Source: an uncultured Ruminococcus sp. (lineage in GTDB: Bacteria > Bacillota > Clostridia > Oscillospirales > Acutalibacteraceae). From it: a DNA stretch of 64,000 nucleotides. Positions 16,936 through 25,432 of this stretch are shown here, piece after piece; within the stretch, counting starts at the first letter, position 1; each line of letters opens with the position of its first letter. A program made the position numbers and the translations under genes. The stretch lies in contig CACYPH010000005.1 in the NCBI GenBank assembly GCA_902776185.1, forward strand, positions 1 to 64,000, read 5' to 3'. The notes beneath the pieces are model-generated. The model did not search any database, had not been told where the DNA came from, and saw nothing but the letters and a program-made list of their open reading frames with translations.

Positions 16936-18776
16936 TATTTTTCGTGATAATAGTTGTAGACACTCACGGCGGCGGGATGGGTCATGCCGGGCGCCTGTTC
17001 GAGCTCTTCGAGAGATGCGTTCGAGATGTTCTTGATCGTGCGGAAAAAGCGCAGGAGTTCCTTGGCGCGCTTCTTCCCGATGCCGGGGATCTCTTCCAGA
17101 GAAGACCCCAGCACCTTCTTGCGCTGTTGGCGGTTGAAGCCGATGGAGAAGCGATGCACCTCGTCCTGAATATTCGTCACGAAGGTGAAGACAGCACGGT
17201 TGGGTCGGATCGCGATCTCGCCGGAATCGCTGACGATCGCGCGGGTGCGGTGGTGGTCGTCCTTGACCATGCCGAATACGGGGATGTTCAGCCCGGACTG
17301 TTTCACGATCGGCAGTACCGCGCCGACCTGGCCTTTGCCGCCGTCGAGCAGGATCAGATCGGGCAATCGTCCGAAACCGGAGGTTTCCTCCGCTTCCTGC
17401 GCTTTTTGATACTCGTCGAGTCTTCTGGTCAGCACCTCTGCCATCGAGCCGTAGTCGTCCTGACCCGAGAAGGATTTGATCTTGAACTTGCGGTAGGCGG
17501 ATTTCAGCGGGCGGGCGTTCTCAAACACAACCATGCCCGCAACGTTGTCCTGTCCCGCGAGGTTAGAGATATCGTAGCTTTCGATGTATTCGGGGATCTT
17601 TTCCAGCCCCAGCAACGCGCGCAATTCCTCCAGCACGCTGAGCTGTTTTCCCGTAACGCCGCGCTGTTGACCCAGCGCTTCAAACGCATTTTTGCGGCAC
17701 ATCTCGACGAGATTCTTCTGCACGCCGCGCTGCGGAACGGTCAGGTAAACGCGCTTACCCTTTTTATCCGTGAGCCACTGTTCGGTGGTCGCCATATCCT
17801 CGATCTCGCCGTCTAGGGCGATATGAGCGGGGATCTCGTTTCGTAACGTATAGTAACGCAAGATGAACTGGGAGCGGAAATCCTGCTCGTCGTCGACGTC
17901 GTCGATCAAGAAATTCTCCGTATCGTAGAGGCGGCTGTCCGCAAAGCGCAGGACGGTCGCCGAGCCTTTCGTACCCTCTTTGACGACAGCGATGACGTCC
18001 AGCTCGTCGATATGGATATCTACGACCTTCTGCTTATCGCGCATCTTCTTCATCGCGGCGATCTGGTCGCGGTAGCGTGCGGCGCGCTCAAAGTCCAGCG
18101 CGTCCGCGGCGGCGGTCATGCGCTCCTGCAGCAGCTTCATCGTCCCCGCGCTGTCGCCGGAGAGAAACTCGAGCGCCGCATCGACCCGCTCGTTATAATC
18201 GGCGAGCTTCACCCGTCCCGTGCAGGGCGCACAGCACTGCTTGATATGGAAGTTCAGGCATGGACGCTGTTTGCCGAAATCCTCGGGAAATCGGCGGTTG
18301 CAGGTCGGCAGTCCGAAGATCTTGTTCGCTTCTTCAACAGAGGATTTGACGTAGTAGCTGGATTTGTACGGGCCGATGTACTTAGCGCCGTCGTCCGCCT
18401 TCTGAAGCACATAGCTGAGCCTTCTGTACGGCTCGTCCGTGACGCGGATATAGCTGTAGCCCTTGTCATCCTTCAATAATATATTGTACTTCGGGGTATG
18501 CTGCTTGATCAGTGAGCATTCGAGGATCAGGCACTCGAACTCGGAATCGGTGATGATGTACTCAAAGTCGTCGACGTTGTCCACCATGCGCCGCACCTTT
18601 TCGGTGTGATTGTTCTGAGAGCCGAAGTACTGGCTGACGCGGTTCTTGAGCTTTTTCGCCTTGCCGATATAGATGATCTCGCCGGACTTGTTCTTCATGA
18701 TATAGACGCCCGGCTGTAGCGGCAGGGACATCGCCTTTGCCCTGAGTTCCTTCATCTTCGGGTTCAGAATGATCAC
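16935..18776 (-). CDS. uvrC: UvrABC excinuclease subunit C
   Basis: About 610 aa. UvrC makes both incisions in nucleotide-excision repair. Domains in order: GIY-YIG nuclease (LQPGVYIM...IIYIGKAKKLKNRV), Cys-rich segment (LNFHIKQCCAPCTGRV), UVR domain (LLQERM..AADALDFERAARYRDQI), RNase H-like nuclease (IESYDISNLAGQDNVAGMVVFE, ILLDGGKGQV) and C-terminal HhH pair (IPGIGKKRAKELL). The listed start is GTG 18776, but it overlaps the Shine-Dalgarno AGGAG; CTG at 18767 (giving MNPKMKEL) sits 8 nt after AGGAG and may be the true start. The stop TAG is formed at the junction with the adjacent repeat. Confidence 0.95.
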   Translation of the reverse strand: MIILNPKMKELRAKAMSLPLQPGVYIMKNKSGEIIYIGKAKKLKNRVSQYFGSQNNHTEKVRRMVDNVDDFEYIITDSEFECLILECSLIKQHTPKYNILLKDDKGYSYIRVTDEPYRRLSYVLQKADDGAKYIGPYKSSYYVKSSVEEANKIFGLPTCNRRFPEDFGKQRPCLNFHIKQCCAPCTGRVKLADYNERVDAALEFLSGDSAGTMKLLQERMTAAADALDFERAARYRDQIAAMKKMRDKQKVVDIHIDELDVIAVVKEGTKGSATVLRFADSRLYDTENFLIDDVDDEQDFRSQFILRYYTLRNEIPAHIALDGEIEDMATTEQWLTDKKGKRVYLTVPQRGVQKNLVEMCRKNAFEALGQQRGVTGKQLSVLEELRALLGLEKIPEYIESYDISNLAGQDNVAGMVVFENARPLKSAYRKFKIKSFSGQDDYGSMAEVLTRRLDEYQKAQEAEETSGFGRLPDLILLDGGKGQVGAVLPIVKQSGLNIPVFGMVKDDHHRTRAIVSDSGEIAIRPNRAVFTFVTNIQDEVHRFSIGFNRQQRKKVLGSSLEEIPGIGKKRAKELLRFFRTIKNISNASLEELEQAPGMTHPAAVSVYNYYHEK

Positions 18777-18804
18777 TCCTTTCGCGGTTGATGGATCAAT
18801 TTAT

Positions 18805-18890
18805 CACGGGAGGAGCATTCCTCAGCCGGAGACGGCTCCTCTCTGTCACCTGTGGTGACACCTCTCCTTAGGAGAGACCCCCCTCCCCTA
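18805..18890. repeat. Composite palindromic repeat upstream of uvrC
   Basis: Bounded by ACGGGAGGAGCA and CCCTCCCCTAC, with internal hairpins TGTCACC-tgt-GGTGACA and CTCTCC-ttag-GAGAG and the word CATTCCTCAGCC. The same two boundary words occur almost joined at 31487-31511, as if the inner ~60 bp were an insertion. Confidence 0.65.
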
Positions 18891-18961
18891 CGAACAGCAT
18901 TGATTCACTATTAATGATACACCAAATCGCATCGTGAATCAACATCAATTCTTGGCAAAAC

Positions 18962-18984
18962 AAAAAGGCGGACTTTCGTCCGCC
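18962..18984 (-). terminator. HPr gene terminator
   Basis: Stem GGCGGAC/GTCCGCC with a TTTC loop (GAAA on the transcript) followed by five T residues on the minus strand. Confidence 0.85.
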
Positions 18985-18999
18985 TGATACGCTTTTGGA

Positions 19000-19263
19000 T
19001 TATTCCGCGAAACCGGTGTTGATCAGCTCGACAAGACCTTCTACCGCATCGGTCTCGTCGGGACCGTCAGCAAAGATCTTGACGGTGGTACCGCCGATGA
19101 TACCCAGCGACAGTACGCCCAGCAGGGACTTCGCGTTGACCTTTCTCTCATCCTTCTCTACCCAGATGGATGACTTGTACTCGTTCGCCTTCTGAATAAA
19201 GAAAGTAGCCGGACGGGCATGCAGACCCGCTTTGTTCTGAACTAAAACTTCCTTAACGTACAT
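19000..19263 (-). CDS. HPr-family phosphocarrier protein
   Basis: An 87-aa HPr. The active-site His is in AGLHARPA (residue 15 region) and the regulatory Ser is in NAKSLLGVLSLGI (residue 46 region), so both PEP-dependent and HPr-kinase phosphorylation sites are kept. It is either the sugar-PTS carrier PtsH or a Crh-like catabolite co-regulator; no PTS genes are nearby. GAGGG precedes the start at a fitting distance. It stands alone with its own promoter and terminator. Confidence 0.93.
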   Translation of the reverse strand: MYVKEVLVQNKAGLHARPATFFIQKANEYKSSIWVEKDERKVNAKSLLGVLSLGIIGGTTVKIFADGPDETDAVEGLVELINTGFAE

Positions 19264-19320
19264 ATGAATACCCTCTTTTTCTTATCAGAATATTTTGGTT
19301 GGATTTTAAGTTGCTTCCTT

Positions 19321-19349
19321 ATTATATCCTCGAAAACGCGGTTGGTCAA
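19321..19349 (-). promoter_or_regulatory. HPr gene promoter
   Basis: TTGACC (19344-19349), 17-nt spacer, TATAAT (19321-19326) on the minus strand. Confidence 0.75.
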
Positions 19350-19487
19350 CCTGTCAAAATGATTTTTGTTTCGATACATAACTGTCGAATTTCAAACAAC
19401 TTTTTTATTGTGCAAAATCACGAAGGTGTGGATAATTCTTTGGTTGGTACGCCAATGCAAACGGTGATTTTGCACTGTCGGTTGACA

Positions 19488-20252
19488 TTATCCGTGCGAT
19501 TCTTCGTCTGTTTGTGCGTTATCACCAAAAAGAATGCTGTCGGCTAGGATCCGCTCTTTTTCGGTAAGATTCGCTGTTTTGATCATATCGGGACGCTTCT
19601 TCGCGGTCTCGATGATGCTCTGCTCGCGCCGCCACTTCTCGATGTTCGCGTGGTGACCGCTGAACAGCACCGCGGGGATCTCCTCGCCGCGCCAGATCTG
19701 GGGCTTGGTGTACTGGGGATATTCCAAGAGCCCGTCGTAGTGGCTCTCCAGCTCGAAGCACTCGTCATCGGACAAAACGCCCTTTTCGAGCCTTGCGAGC
19801 GAATCGGCAAGCACCAGTGCGGGCAGCTCGCCGCCGGTCAGCACATAGTCGCCGATACTGATCTCTTCATCAACGCATCTATCAAGAACGCGCTGATCGA
19901 CGCCCTCGTAGTGGCCGCAGAGGATGCAGATATTGTCGTAGGCTGACAGCTCCTTGAGCTTCTTCTGTGTCAGGGTCTTGCCTTTGGGCGACATATAGAT
20001 GAAATGCGGCTTTTCGCCCAGCTCTTCTGTGATATGCTCAAAGCATAGGGCGATGGGCTCCGCCATCATGAGCATCCCCATCCCGCCGCCGTAGGTGGTA
20101 TCGTCGACGCGGCGATGCTTGTCAAAGGCAAAATCGCGCAGCTGGTGACAGCGGATATCGATCGCGCCCTTTTTTCGCGCTCTGCCGATGATGCTCTCGG
20201 AGAGGACGGACTCGCACATCTCGTCGAACAGCGTGATGATATCAATCCTCAT
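19488..20252 (-). CDS. trmD: tRNA (guanine37-N1)-methyltransferase
   Basis: 254-aa TrmD of the SPOUT class, modifying G37 of tRNAs to prevent frameshifting. Seen: IDIITLFDEMCES, DDTTYGGGMGMLM, YMSPKGKTLTQ, LCGHYEGVDQRV and the knot segment SIGDYVLTGGELPALVL. The N-terminus overlaps the rimM 3' end by 11 nt, the usual rimM-trmD coupling. The C-terminal tail is slightly extended. Confidence 0.97.
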   Translation of the reverse strand: MRIDIITLFDEMCESVLSESIIGRARKKGAIDIRCHQLRDFAFDKHRRVDDTTYGGGMGMLMMAEPIALCFEHITEELGEKPHFIYMSPKGKTLTQKKLKELSAYDNICILCGHYEGVDQRVLDRCVDEEISIGDYVLTGGELPALVLADSLARLEKGVLSDDECFELESHYDGLLEYPQYTKPQIWRGEEIPAVLFSGHHANIEKWRREQSIIETAKKRPDMIKTANLTEKERILADSILFGDNAQTDEESHG

Positions 20253-20754
20253 CGTCGAACAGTCCTTTCATCGGGCGGATGTAAACTGCGCCGTTATCAA
20301 AGTCCAATCGATCGATGATATCGGGGATGACGGGGATATAGTAGAGCTTTTGATCTTCGCCGCGCATCTCATAGACGTCGTTGGAGCCTGTCTTGAGGAC
20401 GTCGTTCACCGTGCCGTAGACCTTGTCGGTATCGACGTCGGTGACCCTCAGGCCGATGATATCCTGTACAAAATGCTCGCCTTTTTCGAGCTTGACGTCG
20501 GCGCGGTCGATATAGAGAATCTTGCCTTTATAGAGGTCGGCTTTCTCGATGGAATCGACGCCTTTGACGGTAACAAGGGCGATATTCTTATGCGGACGGC
20601 AGGTAACGGACAACGCTGTCCTGCCCTCGTCGAGATAAAGCGTTTTGAATTTTGAGAGAAATGCGGGGGTATTGCACCAGCACTCGAGGCGCATCTCGCC
20701 GCGGATGCCGTGTGTGCCGACGATCCTGCCGGCTTCTAAGTATTGTTTGAGCAT
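20242..20754 (-). CDS. rimM: Ribosome maturation factor RimM
   Basis: 170-aa RimM, needed for 30S head maturation by binding ribosomal protein S19. N-terminal barrel with AGRIVGTHGIRGEMRLE; C-terminal PRC-barrel with LRVTDVDTDKVYGTVNDVL and YYIPVIPDII. Length typical. Gene pair with trmD; upstream lies the DHHW protein gene with a 19-nt gap, so all four genes back to the acyltransferase may share a transcript. Confidence 0.95.
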   Translation of the reverse strand: MLKQYLEAGRIVGTHGIRGEMRLECWCNTPAFLSKFKTLYLDEGRTALSVTCRPHKNIALVTVKGVDSIEKADLYKGKILYIDRADVKLEKGEHFVQDIIGLRVTDVDTDKVYGTVNDVLKTGSNDVYEMRGEDQKLYYIPVIPDIIDRLDFDNGAVYIRPMKGLFDDED

Positions 20755-20773
20755 ATGATCACCTTAGTGTGAC

Positions 20774-21907
20774 TTATTCTATAAACCCGATGTCGCCGTC
20801 GGTGGAAAGGTTGTCGATGGAGTAGAGGAACAGGATCTTATCCACCTTCTCTTGCTCGACGATCGGCTGCAGCGGCAGCGAGTAGTAGCGCATATCGACC
20901 ATGATGATCTCGGCATAGTGATCGGCAAGGAACGGCACGAGAGAATGGGCAAAGCTGTCCTTGACGACCAGCAACTTTTCATCGGTCGCCGCATTTTTGT
21001 TCTTGATGACCGTGTAGGAATGGTTGCCGTCGAGAAAGACGGGGTACTTGTCGTCCTCGTCAAGGTGGGTATAAAAGAACATATCCCGATGGATATCTGT
21101 TTCGCCGTCGATGATCGTGACCTCGACGTCGTTTGAGGGATTGTCCCAGACCTCGATCTCGTCCGGCGGGTTCAGCCAGTAGCCGGAGGTCGAGTAGGTC
21201 GTCCCGTAAAAGCCCGGGTAGGCAGTCTTTTCATAGGTACTCTCGCTGTTCGGATCAAAGCCGAGCGCTTCTGAGAGTGAGCGATAGGCGGTGTATGCAC
21301 CGTAAGTCGTCCAATGGTGGTCGGTGCGGTAGAAGATCTGATTACCGTTCATATACTCCGCTTTGAGGCTGTCGCGGATATCGACGAATCTTGCCGCCTG
21401 GAAAACGTTCTTCATCTCGGTGAACGCCTCATCGTCGCGGTACTCCTTGTGGACGGCGGGCAGCTTGTCCGCACAGACATAGCCGGTCGACGGCGCGACC
21501 AGTACGGTGGTCGGGACATTCAGGCGCGACTGCACATGCTGAGCGAATTCTTCGATATAGCCGACGTTCCGGCTGAGGTTGGTCTGCTCCTCGGGGTCGT
21601 TGATCAGGTATCCGTCGCGGCCGTTATAGACGCCCTTAGAACCGTTGTTGCCCAGCGAATAGTTATAGTATGCCGCAAGCCCGACCCAGAATTCACGTCC
21701 CGCGGTATGGTCGGCGATATAGTCCTCGGCGTCGTCGCGGAAGTCACCGGAAAAGAGCTTCTTTTCGCTCAGCTCGGGGGTTTTGGCGAGGTAACGCTTC
21801 TCGGAGGAGCTGTATTCACTTTTCGGCAGGGCGAAAAACAGGATGAACATCACGCCGATGAAAACGAGAAAAATAATCATCGGCAGACGGGTGTAGATTT
21901 TTTTCAT
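20774..21907 (-). CDS. DHHW/AlgX-like membrane-anchored acetyltransferase partner
   Basis: 377 aa. One N-terminal transmembrane helix (about 10-30), then an extracytoplasmic SGNH-like domain with the YRTDHHWTTYGAY signature that names the DHHW family and resembles AlgX/AlgJ. Other landmarks are the RDGYLI strand and a late LLVVKDSFAHSLVPFL with the Ser/His region. It probably completes transfer of acetyl groups delivered by the MBOAT protein encoded 38 nt upstream onto a surface polysaccharide. RBS AGGAGG precedes the start. Confidence 0.85.
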   Translation of the reverse strand: MKKIYTRLPMIIFLVFIGVMFILFFALPKSEYSSSEKRYLAKTPELSEKKLFSGDFRDDAEDYIADHTAGREFWVGLAAYYNYSLGNNGSKGVYNGRDGYLINDPEEQTNLSRNVGYIEEFAQHVQSRLNVPTTVLVAPSTGYVCADKLPAVHKEYRDDEAFTEMKNVFQAARFVDIRDSLKAEYMNGNQIFYRTDHHWTTYGAYTAYRSLSEALGFDPNSESTYEKTAYPGFYGTTYSTSGYWLNPPDEIEVWDNPSNDVEVTIIDGETDIHRDMFFYTHLDEDDKYPVFLDGNHSYTVIKNKNAATDEKLLVVKDSFAHSLVPFLADHYAEIIMVDMRYYSLPLQPIVEQEKVDKILFLYSIDNLSTDGDIGFIE

Positions 21908-21945
21908 ACAGAACCTCCTTTCGTTGATGGATGATCGGTCTGATA

Positions 21946-23433
21946 TCAGAACCGGAAATAGATGAACGGATTATAGCTGCCGGCAACCAACAGCGCGGTG
22001 GAAAGCAGCATGACAACAGCGCAGTAGGCGCTTTGCAGGGCGGGATTCCACGCGGTCGCCTTGACCTTATCATACAGTCTGACGCCGATCGGAGTGGAAG
22101 CTGCGCCCGCGATCAGGAGCATCGGCAGATAGGACAGCAGGATGACCAGCGCATCACTGCCGATGACGATGCCGCCGAAGTTGAACATGGAGCTGAGGAA
22201 CGCGCCCATCGCAGGCATACCGCCGTTATCCTCGGCGAAGTAGAAGATCACCCAGCCGAGCACGATGAAAAACAGCGCGTAAAGGTGCTGAAACGCGGCA
22301 GGCGTTTTCTCGAGCCATTTTTTGAGGACGAGCTTTTCGATAATGAGCAGCACACCGAAATACAGTCCCCACAGGATGAAGTTATACGATGCGCCGTGCC
22401 ACAGTCCCGTCAGGAACCAGACGATCAGGAGATTGAGGATCTGTCGGAGGAAGCCCTTGCGGTTGCCGCCCAGCGGGATATAGACATATTCTCTGAACCA
22501 TGTGCCGAGCGAGATGTGCCAGCGGCGCCAGAACTCGGTGATACTCTTGGAAATATAGGGATAGTTGAAGTTTTTGAGGAACTCAAAGCCCATCATGTTA
22601 CCCAGACCGCACGCCATATCCGAATAGCCGGAGAAGTCGAAATAGATCTGGAAGGTGTAGGCGATGATACCGACCCATGAGCCGAGCCAGCCGTTATCCT
22701 GGCCGGTGGCGAGGATCGCATCCCACATCGCGCCCATCTGGTTGGCGATGAGAACCTTTTTGGCAAGACCCACGCAGAAGATGCAGACGCCCTTCGTAAA
22801 GGAATCGAGGGTCTCCTTGCGATGGTCGAGCTGATAGGCGACGTCCTTATAGCGGATGATCGGACCTGCGATCAGCTGCGGGAACAGCGACACATAGGTA
22901 CCGAAGGTGATGATGTTCTTCTGCACAGGCGCCTCGCGGCGGTAAACGTCGATAGAATAGGACATCGTCTGGAAGGTATAGAAGCTGATACCGATGGGCA
23001 GGGTGAACGGCACCGTGCGCATGGTCAGTCCGATAAACGGGAACGCCGAGCCGAAGCTGAGCGACGGCAGGGTGACGGTCTTGAGGATCGGAAGGACTGC
23101 CAAAGAACCTCCGATACTGTTCCACGTGCCGGCGATAAAGTTGTAGTACTTGAAGAAGCCGAGCATACTCAGGTTGATCACGACCGAGAGGATCAGGAAG
23201 AGCTTCGCGACCCCGCGCTTCTTCTCGCGGAATTTGTTGATAAAGAAGCCGCAGGTGTAGTCGACGATGGTGGAAAATACCATCAGGATCACATAGGTCG
23301 GCTCACCCCAGCCGTAGAAAACGAGGTTGACGACAAAAAGAAGGAGATTGCGCCACTTGCGCGGGCAGATATAGTAGGTCAAAAGCACGATCGGCAGATA
23401 CATGAACAAGAATATCAGCGATGAAAATACCAT
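21946..23433 (-). CDS. MBOAT-family O-acyltransferase (AlgI/DltB-like)
   Basis: A 495-aa polytopic membrane protein with ten or more helices. MBOAT hallmarks: FWRRWHISLGTWFREYVYIPLGGNRKG-type loop (quoted in part: FWRRWHISLG, IPLGGN) and the catalytic His in LTGLWHGASYNF. These proteins move acyl groups across the membrane to polysaccharides or teichoic acids. Pairing with a DHHW protein rather than with dlt genes points to polysaccharide O-acetylation. It is preceded by a small zinc-ribbon membrane protein gene whose 3' end carries a repeat. Confidence 0.92.
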   Translation of the reverse strand: MVFSSLIFLFMYLPIVLLTYYICPRKWRNLLLFVVNLVFYGWGEPTYVILMVFSTIVDYTCGFFINKFREKKRGVAKLFLILSVVINLSMLGFFKYYNFIAGTWNSIGGSLAVLPILKTVTLPSLSFGSAFPFIGLTMRTVPFTLPIGISFYTFQTMSYSIDVYRREAPVQKNIITFGTYVSLFPQLIAGPIIRYKDVAYQLDHRKETLDSFTKGVCIFCVGLAKKVLIANQMGAMWDAILATGQDNGWLGSWVGIIAYTFQIYFDFSGYSDMACGLGNMMGFEFLKNFNYPYISKSITEFWRRWHISLGTWFREYVYIPLGGNRKGFLRQILNLLIVWFLTGLWHGASYNFILWGLYFGVLLIIEKLVLKKWLEKTPAAFQHLYALFFIVLGWVIFYFAEDNGGMPAMGAFLSSMFNFGGIVIGSDALVILLSYLPMLLIAGAASTPIGVRLYDKVKATAWNPALQSAYCAVVMLLSTALLVAGSYNPFIYFRF

Positions 23434-23450
23434 AGTTCTCCTCCTTTCTG

Positions 23451-23478
23451 TTGATTCCTCCCTTTACCAAAGGGAGCC
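23451..23478 (-). repeat. Shortened solo copy of the DUF559-unit end
   Basis: Reads on the minus strand GGCTCCCTTTGGTAAAGGGAGG then AATC. The GTCAGC/GCTGAC hairpin is deleted between CTCC/CCTC words. Its first G completes the TAG stop codon of the zinc-ribbon gene, as at uvrC. Confidence 0.75.
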
Positions 23479-23888
23479 TAAAACAATATATTCTTCCTGA
23501 AATCTTCGCCGCAGCGGGGACAGTGGATATGCTGGACGCCGGTACGCTTTTTCAGCCTGAGCTGTGCCTTGCAGTAGGGACAGCGAACATAGCGGTGGGT
23601 CTTGATATCGCGCACCTTCATATACTGGCGCTTAATAAAATCACTCACGCCGCCGAAAATATCCATGAATCGGCGGTTCTCATACAGGCGCTTGTTGATA
23701 TTCTTCGACAATGCGCGGAAGATCGCCAGCGCCAACAGCAGCATGATGATAACGATCATGATCGAGCTGCGCGCAAACAGATTGATCACATAGAGGATCG
23801 CCGTGATGATCAGTATAAAATTGTTGAGCTTGTCGTTGCCGTAACGGTCCTGCATGAATTCGGCCGCTTTTCGAAAGAAATTTCTCAT
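23478..23888 (-). CDS. Small zinc-ribbon membrane protein
   Basis: 136 aa, family not named. One or two hydrophobic segments (about 25-65: FILIITAILYVINLF, IMIVIIMLLLALAIF), a basic stretch, and a C-terminal zinc ribbon with CPYC and CPRCGEDF. AGGTG lies before ATG 23888, which is preferred to the in-frame ATG at 23906. The TAG stop is completed by the first base of the adjacent palindromic repeat. Confidence 0.8.
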   Translation of the reverse strand: MRNFFRKAAEFMQDRYGNDKLNNFILIITAILYVINLFARSSIMIVIIMLLLALAIFRALSKNINKRLYENRRFMDIFGGVSDFIKRQYMKVRDIKTHRYVRCPYCKAQLRLKKRTGVQHIHCPRCGEDFRKNILF

Positions 23889-23911
23889 GTTTATCACCTG
23901 ATTCAACCTAT

Positions 23912-23940
23912 ATCATATCATATGGAAATATAAGATTCAA
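23912..23940 (-). promoter_or_regulatory. Promoter of the zinc-ribbon gene and possibly the acyltransferase operon
   Basis: TTGAAT (23935-23940), 17-nt spacer, TATGAT (23912-23917) on the minus strand, divergent from the ClC promoter. Confidence 0.6.
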
Positions 23941-23962
23941 GAAAATATTTCCGATTTATATA

Positions 23963-23991
23963 TTGAATATCAACGAAAAAGGCAGTATAAT
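23963..23991 (+). promoter_or_regulatory. ClC gene promoter
   Basis: TTGAAT (23963-23968), 17-nt spacer, TATAAT (23986-23991). Confidence 0.65.
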
Positions 23992-24022
23992 TTTATGCAG
24001 AATGTCAATCTTAGGTGAGGCT

Positions 24023-25291
24023 ATGGAAGAAATCAAAAAGACGATCCGCCACGACGCGGTGCGTGTGCGGCAATATATCATCTCGTTTTTCAAATGGACG
24101 CTGATCGCCGCTTTGACCGGCGGGATCGGCGGCGGACTGGGCGCAGGATTCCGCTACGCGGTCAACTATGTGACCGAGCTACGCTCGGAATATACGTTTC
24201 TGTGTTATCTGCTGCCGGTGGGCGGTCTTTTGATCGCGTTCCTCTACCGCGTGACAAAGCTGTCGGGTCATGCCGACACCAATCTGATCATCAATTCGGT
24301 GCGCGAGGAGGGCAAGGTGCCGATCACTTTAGCGCCCGTGATCTTCCTCTCGACCGTGATCACCCACCTCTTCGGCGGCTCGGCAGGCCGCGAGGGTGCG
24401 GCGCTGCAGCTGGGCGGCTGTATCGGAAGCGCGATCGGCCGCGCTGTGAAGCTGGGCGAAAAGGATCTGCACCTCGCCGTGATGTGCGGCATGAGCGGCT
24501 TATTCTCGGCATTGTTCGGCACGCCGCTGACCGCGACGATCTTTGCGATGGAGGTCATCTCCGTCGGCATCATCTACTACAGCGCATTCCTGCCGTGTAT
24601 CGTATCGGCGCTGACGGCGTACGGGATCACGCTTCTTTGCGGGCTCTCCCCCGTTTCTTTTGAACTGACGGACATCCCTGCGCTGACCGTTCCGACGATT
24701 TTGCTGGTCGCTGTCATCGGTATCGCGGCGGCGTTGATCAGCATGGCGTTCTGCATCACGCTCGAGCAGATCCACAAGCTGGCGGTCAAATATTTTCATA
24801 ACGAATACCTGCGCGTGCTGGTCGGCGGCTCGATCATCGCGCTGCTGACGCTGATCATCGGCACACGGTACAACGGTATCGGCGGCGACGTCGTTGACAC
24901 AGCGATCCTGACCGGCGAGGCGCTGCCCTACGACTTTGTGCTGAAGATCCTCTTCACCGCGGTCACCATCGGATTCGGCTACAAGGGCGGCGAGATCATT
25001 CCAACCTTCTTCATCGGCTCGACGATGGGCGCGGTACTGGGATCGCTGATCGGCTTGCCCCCGACCTTCTCCGCAGCGATCGGACTGGTCGCGCTGTTCT
25101 GCGGGGTCGTCAACTGCCCGATCGCGTCACTGGTCCTCTCGGTCGAGCTGTTCGGCAGCGAGGGACTGCTGTTCTTTGCAGTCGCGGTATGCCTGAGCTA
25201 TATGCTGTCGGGCTACTACGGACTTTACTCGGGTCAGAAGATCATGTACTCCAAACGCAGGGCGAGATATATCAACAGAAATGCGAAATAG
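24023..25291 (+). CDS. ClC-family chloride channel/antiporter
   Basis: A 422-aa polytopic ClC protein. The selectivity-filter segments are recognisable: GGSAGREGAALQLGG with the gating Glu, and GYKGGEIIPTFFIGS (the GGxFxP region). It moves Cl- or F-, either as channel or H+ antiporter. Start 24023 is preferred because AGGTGAGG directly precedes it; the in-frame ATG at 23963 lies in the promoter. It stands alone with a strong terminator. Confidence 0.92.
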   Translation: MEEIKKTIRHDAVRVRQYIISFFKWTLIAALTGGIGGGLGAGFRYAVNYVTELRSEYTFLCYLLPVGGLLIAFLYRVTKLSGHADTNLIINSVREEGKVPITLAPVIFLSTVITHLFGGSAGREGAALQLGGCIGSAIGRAVKLGEKDLHLAVMCGMSGLFSALFGTPLTATIFAMEVISVGIIYYSAFLPCIVSALTAYGITLLCGLSPVSFELTDIPALTVPTILLVAVIGIAAALISMAFCITLEQIHKLAVKYFHNEYLRVLVGGSIIALLTLIIGTRYNGIGGDVVDTAILTGEALPYDFVLKILFTAVTIGFGYKGGEIIPTFFIGSTMGAVLGSLIGLPPTFSAAIGLVALFCGVVNCPIASLVLSVELFGSEGLLFFAVAVCLSYMLSGYYGLYSGQKIMYSKRRARYINRNAK

Positions 25292-25315
25292 TATAATCGC
25301 TGCTTAAATCTTACA

Positions 25316-25352
25316 CCGCTGTCATTTTCGTTGACAATGACAGCGGCTTTTT
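25316..25352 (+). terminator. ClC gene terminator
   Basis: 11-bp stem CCGCTGTCATT/AATGACAGCGG followed by CTTTTTG. Confidence 0.85.
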
Positions 25353-25432
25353 GTATGATTAAGTTGAAGTATTATATCTCCGGGAAGCGCTATCCCATCC
25401 GGCACTATCATAAGGAGTGATCGTATGAAGAA

